From NCBI GenBank assembly GCA_905221605.1, contig CAJNDS010002597.1, positions 330,001 through 348,362 of the forward strand: a DNA stretch of 18,362 nucleotides, read 5' to 3'. Every line of letters begins with the position of its first letter. Positions within the stretch are counted from its first letter, which is position 1. A program made the position numbers and the translations under genes. This document shows positions 1-7,600 of this stretch, piece after piece. This DNA is from Symbiodinium natans. Its lineage: Eukaryota > Sar > Dinophyceae > Suessiales > Symbiodiniaceae. Under the pieces are notes generated by a model. It ran no database searches and was not told where the DNA came from. It was given only the letters and a program-made list of their open reading frames with translations.

Positions 1-24
1 CGCAGACACGCACCAGCAGACACG

Positions 25-330
25 ACACACAGACACACAGACACACAGACACACAGACACACAGACACACAGACACACAGACACACAGACACACAGACAC
101 ACAGACACACAGACACACAGACACACAGACACACAGACACACAGACACACAGACACACAGACACACAGACACACAGACACACAGACACACAGACACACAG
201 ACACACAGACACACAGACACACAGACACACAGACACACAGACACACAGACACACAGACACACAGACACACAGACACACAGACACACAGACACACAGACAC
301 ACAGACACAGACACAGACACACACACACAA
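25..330. repeat. 8-bp microsatellite (AGACACAC)n
   Basis: Nearly perfect tandem copies of an 8-bp unit, about 38 in number, with slightly irregular edges (extra ACAC at the right end, CGCAGACACGCACC at the left). No coding potential is claimed. Confidence 0.95.
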
Positions 331-1514
331 ACACTAATTTGCTTACGTTCCGAAGCCCTTCGAGCGACACAAAATAGAAGCAGAAGGTACACAAGGCTTG
401 CGTGTGCAACAGCAAGCATATCGAAGTGAACACCACAGGACGCGCTCTCTTGGATTTGGAGGCGGAGCGGGGGCTGTTAGGCACAAAATGGTAGTCTGCA
501 CCACGGAAGGTGGTTTGGGGTAAAGTTATGACTGGTGGGCCCTGATGGCGCCCACAGTCAGTCCTGGAATGAATTCAGAGCGTAGCTAGGGTGGAATGCT
601 TTGGGGTTAAGCTTCTGAGGGTGACGGGGCGCCTTTTATAAGCAAAAAGCTGCAATGCTCGCACCCTGGAGCAAACAGGCCATTGCATGGTGCCTGCAAG
701 TGAAAACGCACGTAGCTGGGTGGGTGGGTGGGTTGATAGGAGAGACGTTGCGGCCTCCAGGGCCTTCGTCGTCGAGTCATTTCTAGGGTGCAAGTGCTGC
801 AAGTATCTGCCTTCAGGACTCGAGGTAGGTCCAGGGCAAGCGGGATGTCTGCCGCTGCCCCCTTTAACCCGATTTATACCATTTGCTCTGGCACGAACCC
901 TCATGACCTCATGCGCCATCCGCCATCCTTACATACTTGTGAAGATTTGTGAAGCCAGCAAGGCAGAGCGTCCCGAACCAATTTTTTGAACGTTTCGGTT
1001 CTTTCGGTGAGAAGGGTTCGGGGAAGAGCCGATTGAAATCAGCATCCCACATTGCAGTGTAGGCTCACAGATTGTTTTCGAAGACAGGCTTCAAAACATT
1101 ATTCAACATCTCTATGCATAATTGCCTCGGGATCAATCGTTGCCTTATAGTGTTTACCAAGCAAGAGATACCACATCAATACGAGCATTAGGATAAAGTA
1201 CTGAAGAGCAGCTACTGGAAGAATCGAGGCCACTGTGGGTGTGTAAACGTGTGAGAGAGAGAGAGAGAGAGTGTCCCGGTCGTGGTCCTTCATGAACCCA
1301 TTTAGTTGTGTTAGACACAGTGGGCAAGGTGTCGATCGTTTTGGGGAATGGTGCTTATGGTTTAGGAGGGCTCTTTTATGATCTGATTCTCACAACAAGG
1401 TTGTGGAAATTTACGAGCTTGTAGGTTTCAATTTTGACAGTTTGAACATACACAGCAGATTGTCAAACAACGTCTTTGGGAATCAAGCTTCATCCACGTG
1501 GGGCTTATCTGTAG
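331..1514. other. No gene recognised; expected position of the missing kinase N-terminal exons
   Basis: About 1.2 kb without a convincing coding exon. The kinase gene that starts to be readable at 1515 lacks its glycine-rich loop and ATP-binding Lys, which should be encoded just upstream. I looked for a GxGxxG loop and a VAVK-like motif on the + strand and found nothing I trust; a stretch near 1000 reading GSFGEKGSGK and one near 1460 reading QIVKQR are too weak. Open frames here show no recognisable domain. Confidence 0.5.
1253..1271. repeat. (GA)n microsatellite
   Basis: Nineteen bases of alternating G and A. Confidence 0.9.
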
Positions 1515-1617
1515 GCTCGGATCTCACCGTGCAGTGTTATGGCATGTGCAAAGGTTGGATCACCCGAATGTGGTGACATTGTTCGAGATTTTCGAGGATT
1601 CGGACACACTTTCTCTG
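1515..1617 (+). CDS. Kinase exon: alpha-C end to beta-4
   Basis: Reads VLWHVQRLDHPNVVTLFE then IFEDSDTLSL, the classic LDHPNVV stretch after helix alpha-C. The acceptor AG at 1513-1514 is followed by G; an alternative acceptor lies at 1533-1534. Seven residues before the Leu of LDHP, where active kinases carry the alpha-C Glu, codon 1534-1536 is GTG (Val). The exon ends at CTG|GCGCCC, a GC donor, phase 0. Confidence 0.75.
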
Positions 1618-4600
1618 GCGCCCTTCTGCATTTTGCTGTTTTTTCTTGCTTCTTCCTTGCTTTCTGCTTCGCAACCTTTCGATTTCAGGTGCTGGAACTT
1701 TGCAGTGGTGGCGAGCTTGAGGGTTATGCCCGGAGCCCGGGTGTGTCCATGCGAAAGTCTTGAAAAGCACGGTGAGTCCAGGTGGAGAAGCACGGGAACC
1801 TGAAGGAGCCTGAGGCCGCATCAAGCATCGCAAGCGTTTCGATTGTGGATGACTTTCAAAGCCTCTCCCTCAAGGTACGTCTCAAGACTCAAGAGCTCTT
1901 CTGGGCTTGTCGTGCATGTGAACCCCCGAGAGTGCGCATCATGCGACGCAGGCTGCGCTCGCCACCAAGCATGTCCTGTCTGCTGTGCGATACTTGCATG
2001 GCTTCTCGGACTCGGTGAATGAATGCTTCAGCTTTGTGTTGATACCAGTAGCATGGCCATGATAGCATCTGCCTCAAGTTTGCTCATGCTCTCAAGTCGA
2101 GGCAAAGGCATCGTGCACAGGGACATCAAAGCTCCGAATTGCCTGTTGCTCCTCCCAACCGGTCTGGATGCACGGCAAGCTGTGAAGCTCAGCAACTTGG
2201 CCAAGCTTCGCCGACAATGCTGTTTTGCCACACGGGCGTTCATTATTATTTCGAGCTTGTTGACTCACCTATTCTGTCGCTGTCGGGTTCCATCACGTTT
2301 TCTCCCCAAAACTGGCCACGCCCTACCACGCCTCAGAACCGACCGCGACTTTTTTTGTGATGTGGGGTCCTGTTATTTGCATGATGCTCCAAAAAAGCAG
2401 GTCCACATGTGTAGTAAACATGTCAACCTTCCGCAGGCGAGATGCCCCACCCTCCCGTACCTCACAAGCCTTGCAGTCCCCCGACTCCCTTTACACTCCC
2501 AAGGAACCCCGAAGGGTGATCGACGGTCGAAGCATGTCCGAGCAGTCAAGCAGAGTCAAGCATGGAAAACCAATACAAACCATAGAACAAGCACGGTGCC
2601 TACAAATTTACGCGCACGAGCCACTGATGTTCGTCATGATGCCCACCATTGCTCAGCTCTTTCTGGTGCTCGGTACTGTCCACCTTTGTAGTGAAGCACA
2701 CGTAGTGCGTGCCTGAGCATGGACGACGATTCGTTTGCTCTCGCATCTCAAGCCAAGTGCGTCGCCCGTCGCTCTTGAGCCTGAGTTCGGTGTGCCTGAG
2801 CACTTTTTCGAAGTTGCCCGACAATTGGAGATGCTGCAGTTTACAGCATGTGGAACGTTTGAACAGCCTGGTATGCGGAAACTTGCAACATCTAGCTCCT
2901 GAATGTGCATCGGTGTTCCACCTTTGTCCTCCAAATTTGTGGGGAGTGTATGGGACTGTCGGACTGGCCCGAAGCAGGGCGTCCTGCAAAACAGCGGGCG
3001 GAGGCGAGCTGACCATGGGCTTCTGAGCCCCTATCAAGGCACACCGAAAAAAACGTGGGGGCTGCGGAAGGGATTAGATAAAGCGGCCCCGGCAGCTTTG
3101 CTGCATTCCGAGCTTGTGAACAGGCCGAGCATTTGTAGCCAAGGAAGAGTCACCGACGGCATGGAGTTTGTAAGGTGAATGCGCAGCTCAGGCGATTACG
3201 GCTTGTCATGCCATTTCCAGAAGGGCGTGGCGCTGTCTCAGAGGCACCAGCACTGGCAGCACTTGTGCATGGTTAGTTCGCTCTCTGTCCGAGGTGTGGT
3301 ACGCCAAGTCACATGGCACCCGAGGCGAGGATTGTACTATGCGCAGACGTTGATGAGTTGCATGATGTTGATTGGTCCGGTCGGACCAAATCTGTTTGGG
3401 CTGTTCTTGGACTGCGGTCAACTTGCCGCTTGCTAGGTTTTCACCAGGAATTATTCTGAGCAATGACCTCAGAATGATGGGTTTCGAATCAGCTGTGCTG
3501 GCATGCTCGTGCCGAGCTGTGACAAGCTTGTGAAAGTAGAGCTGCGTTCACCTTGGAACCCATGCCAGCATGTCGGTGATCTCGTAGCGGGGCGTACCGT
3601 GTACTGCTGTGTACTCATGAATGTGGTGTTGCACAGTGCCTGCTGAATCTGGCGCTTTCCATATACCTGTGCTGCCAATTGCACGTCACGAAAATAGAGT
3701 TGAATTGCAGCCTTTTTGGCAGCGGCTGACATATCGAGGTCCGTTGACATTTGGAGCACCGGAGTGATGCTTTACTGGATGATGAATCTCGGCTGCGTGT
3801 GTGAGGAGCAGGATCAGGATAGATCAGGATAGCGGGAGGGCTGCTGGTTTTGGCGAGACAAGCACAGAAGCGGAATCCAATCTCCCTTTCTTCGAGGGTA
3901 TCATTCTTGATCCCTGTTTGGCCAGGAAGGCGTATCCACTGTACTGCACAAGACCAAGGTCTCGACGACTTCCATTTGGACAGGCCACGACAGATCAGGT
4001 TTTGTGAAGCTCTGATATTTGTGATATTTTGTGATGCTTGTTGCGCCCTTCGGCAGATGTACAGTGGCAGGGTGGGCCAAGCGAGGAAAATCCCAAGGCT
4101 CGCCTCCAATTTTCTTCCAGCGCTCCTCGGTCGCAAGTGGAGATGCCTGTTCCGCATCCTTTCTCTTTCCTCCGCAAGGTGAGCAGGCTTTCGAGGTTGA
4201 GAAGAGCGGAGGGTTTGGCGGTTGCAGATCAGCCTAGAATCATGTGGGCCTTTGCATGGAACGTGCCACGCCCACACCGCAATAAAGCATCAAGAAAGCC
4301 TTGAACGCTTTGAAAGCCATTGAACCCCGAACTGCGACACCTCGTGCTTGAACAACAAGCTCACGACCATAAGTCACCGCATACGTGCTGCACAGGCATA
4401 GTCTGACCAAACATGCAGGCTGCGGTCCATTCTTTTGGCCTTGCCTGAAACTCATTACTCATTACATAATATTACATAAGCTCATATAGGACTCACAGGC
4501 TCCGTAAACGTCGTGAAACGCGTCGTGAAATGCAGCGTGAAATGCATTATGGAATGCGTCGTGAAATGCGTCGTGGAATCCGTCGTGAAGTGCTGTGCAG

Positions 4601-7600
4601 GCCTGGGTGAATGCTGGCCAGGACCTGCGGGAAGTGCAGAATGTGCACCACGTGCAGCCATGTGCAGCTGTGCAGCCGTAGATTCTTATCCTTGGCGGCG
4701 ACAGCGTCAAGTCAAGCAGCCTCCCTCCAAAGCTCTTAAGAAAAGTTTTGTAGAGTTGCGCCTTTCGGAAAGAGCAGTTGATGAGCAGAGCACTACAGGA
4801 AGCTAGAGCTAAAGCGGATCCGCGAGGATGTGGTGAACATGGTATCTTCGATGCTCCACAAGGATGCTGCCCAGCGGTTGGACTGCAAGAAGGCCGGGGC
4901 TGTCAACGACCAACGACTCGATCTCTGTCGCACCCCCGGCAGTTTCTTCTGGAGAGAGGCCTTGGAGCATCCCTTCATAATCAAAATTGCACCGAAGCTA
5001 CCCGTTGCCACGATCGTGCGCCACTGAGTTGCCAGTCCTCAAGTTCTGCTCCTTTATATTTTGAATAATCCATATAATGCTTAACATATCTTTTGGGTTT
5101 TCATGGAAAATCATATATGGGTTGGGGTCTGGGAAGGGTCATGTTTGGTCTTGAGGCGTCCGAAGTCGGGATTGGTCTTTAAAAATATGGTCTCGGCTTG
5201 CGTTTACGAAGCAAACCTAGTAGAAAAAACACATCTGGGTTGGGGCCTGGGGAGGGTCATGTTTGGTCTTGAGGCGTCCGAAGTCGGGATTGGTCTTTAA
5301 AAATATGGTCTTGGCTTGCGTTTACGAAGCGAACCTAGTAGAAAAAACACATCTGGGTCGGGGCCTGGGGAGGGTCATGTTTGGTCTTGAGGCGTCCGAA
5401 GTCGGGATTGGTCTTTAAAAATATGGTCTCGGCTTGCGTTTTGCGAAGCAAACCTAGTAGAAAAAATACATCTGGGTTGGGGCCTGGGGAGGGTCATGTT
5501 TGGTCTTGAGGCATCGTAAGTCGGGATTGGTCGTAAGAAACATGGCCTCGGCTGGCGCTGAGGAAGTCAGTGTCATATACAAGAAATTGTGGGTCGCGCT
5601 ATTGTGCAACCAGGTGTAGCCTAGCTCCTTCCAGAGCGACAAAAACTTCTGGACACGTCCATGAAGCGTCGGTCACGGGTAGAAGTTTTCATCGGAGTTG
5701 AACAAAATCATGGAAGAACGCAGTGCCCCTGAAGCAAGATCCATGCGCCGTAGGATTGAAAACGCCCTCCTCAACTTTTCCGAAACATATACAGGCGGTG
5801 TCTCTTCGTGAAAGATCCTGGCGCGCGCGCCCATGCCTAGGTTGTAAGTTGTAAGTGGCAACCAAACACCACGAAAAGAAAAACTTGACTAGTTTCTGAC
5901 ACGAAAACATGGGCCCCTTGCCCACCCCCCCGCCCCCCCCAAACCCACCCCCCCCATCCATCGCACGGTTCCTTGCCTGAACGGTTCGGCAGACCCGACG
6001 GCCCAACCCCGCCCCCCCACCGCCCCCCCCACCGCCCAACCCCCCCACCCACCCCCCCTCCTCCGCCCTGGGGGCTGGGGGCTGGGGGCTGGGGGCTGGG
6101 GGCTGGGGGCTGGGGGCTGGGGGCTGGGGGCTGGGGGCTGGGGGCTGGGGGGGCTGGGGGCTGGGGGCTGGGGGCTGGGGGCTGGGGGCTGGGGGCTGAG
6201 GGCTGGGGGTTGGGGGCTGGGCGCTGGGAGGCTCACCGGGACCCCGTCGGTACCTGGTCAGTACCTGGTCGAACCGGTCGGTAACCGGTCGGTAACCGGT
6301 CGGTAACTGGTCGGTAACCGGTCGGTAACTGGTCGGGACCTCGAATTGCCTGTTTTTGGGCTCCGGACCGGGTACCGACACGGTCCCGACCGAGCATTGA
6401 CCGGGTACCGACCGGGTGCTAACCTGGTACCGCGCGGGTATTGACCTGGTCCTGGTTGGGGTCCGGCACTTGGAGGGCGGGGGGGGTGGGGGGTGCCCAG
6501 CCCCAGCGCCCAGCGCCCAGCCCCCCCCCCCCAGCCCCATCCCCCAGCGCCCAGCCCCCCCCCCCCAGCCCCAGCCCCAGCCCCCAGCCCAGCCCCCAGG
6601 CCACCACCCCGCCCCCCCCCAGCCCCCACCCCCAGCCCCCCCACCCCCCATCCCCCAGCCCCCAGCCCCCATCCCCCAGGCCCCCAGCCCCCATCCCCCC
6701 GCCCCACCACCCAGCCCCAGCAGCCCCCAGCCCCAGCCCCCAGCCCCCACCCCCAGCCCCCTCCCCAGCCCCGCCCCCAGCCCCCCGCCCCCCCCAGGCA
6801 GCCCCCATGCCCCAGGCCAAGCCCCCATCCCCCAGCCCCCAGCCCCCACCCCCCAACGTGCGGTGGGGGGGGGGGGGTGTGGGAGAACAAAACAGGAAAC
6901 AGTTTCGATAACAATCTTCACGAGGCTTGAGTAAGCCCAATATTTCTAGGAGCAAGTCCAAGATTTCTCAGGATTCATGACAAGGTCAAGCCCCGAAACT
7001 TGCAGGGCGGATCCCGGTTTTCAGCGATCTGAACCAAGTTTTTAATGTAATAAACCGCAGACAAATCCCAGATTTCAGATGAGTAGATCCAAGATTCTAC
7101 TTAGACAGAACCCAGATTTCCGGCCACAAGACCGCAGACAGAACCCAGATTTCCGGCCACAAGACCGCAGACAGAACCCAGATTTCCGGCCACAAGACCG
7201 CAGAGAGAACCCAGATTTCCGGCCACAAGACCTGAGAAAAAACCCGCCTGACGACACCGACTTTTGGGGATATGTTAAGCATTATATGGACTATTCAATT
7301 TATATTCCTTTATTCTTGTTGCATGGCTCTTGCTTGCGCAATGTCAGCACATGAGGGGTCCGCTACGGCAGTGGACAGCTGGATGTGGGACAGTTGTCTA
7401 AGTGGGCCGTGTGCTTTTTGAGGTTCTAAAAACCGGGATTACTTACTTCGCTTGCAGGATCTTTTCCCAAGTCCTTTGGTCGTGCACGACGCTAGGAACT
7501 GTGACGGCCGACACTGGTCGCACGAGGTCTGCCGTGTTCGCTGGCACACTTGGGAGTATGCGTGGGCTCAGAACAGCGTACACGAGCCAGAGGTGTTTGC

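Larger units (their letters stand above)
5923..6880. repeat. GC-rich composite inverted repeat (~960 bp)
   Basis: On the + strand there is a C-rich block (5923-6065), a G-rich (CTGGGGG)n block (6068-6236), a GGTCGGTAACC-type repeat (6245-6341), its reverse-complement-like counterpart (about 6365-6445), a C-rich (CCCCCAG)n block (about 6486-6857) and a final G run (6863-6878). Each block on the left is the reverse complement in kind of one on the right, around a centre near 6350-6360. Confidence 0.85.

Noticed and set aside
2749-2900. Open frame reading EPEFGVPEHFFEVARQLEML
   Set aside because: Protein-like, but has no place in the kinase: the activation segment is complete without it and no phase-matched splice sites were found.
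3088-3120. AG|GGATTAGATAAAGCG as an exon supplying GLxK after VKLSNL
   Set aside because: Would restore a Gly, but no donor puts it in phase with the next exon; the direct 2209-3144 join fits better.
3385-3432. SVWAVLG frame resembling the kinase DxWxxG motif
   Set aside because: It lies before VFTRNYSE, lacks the Asp, and a much better DxW exon (VDIWSTGV) exists at 3739. I treat it as intronic chance.
3615-4277. 220-codon minus-strand ORF
   Set aside because: Overlaps three kinase exons on the + strand that fit the family; shows no domain of its own.
5689-6934. Long Gly/Trp-rich (minus) and Pro-rich (plus) open frames, up to 410 codons
   Set aside because: They are products of the (CTGGGGG)n and (CCCCCAG)n repeats lacking stops in several frames on both strands; no normal protein composition.
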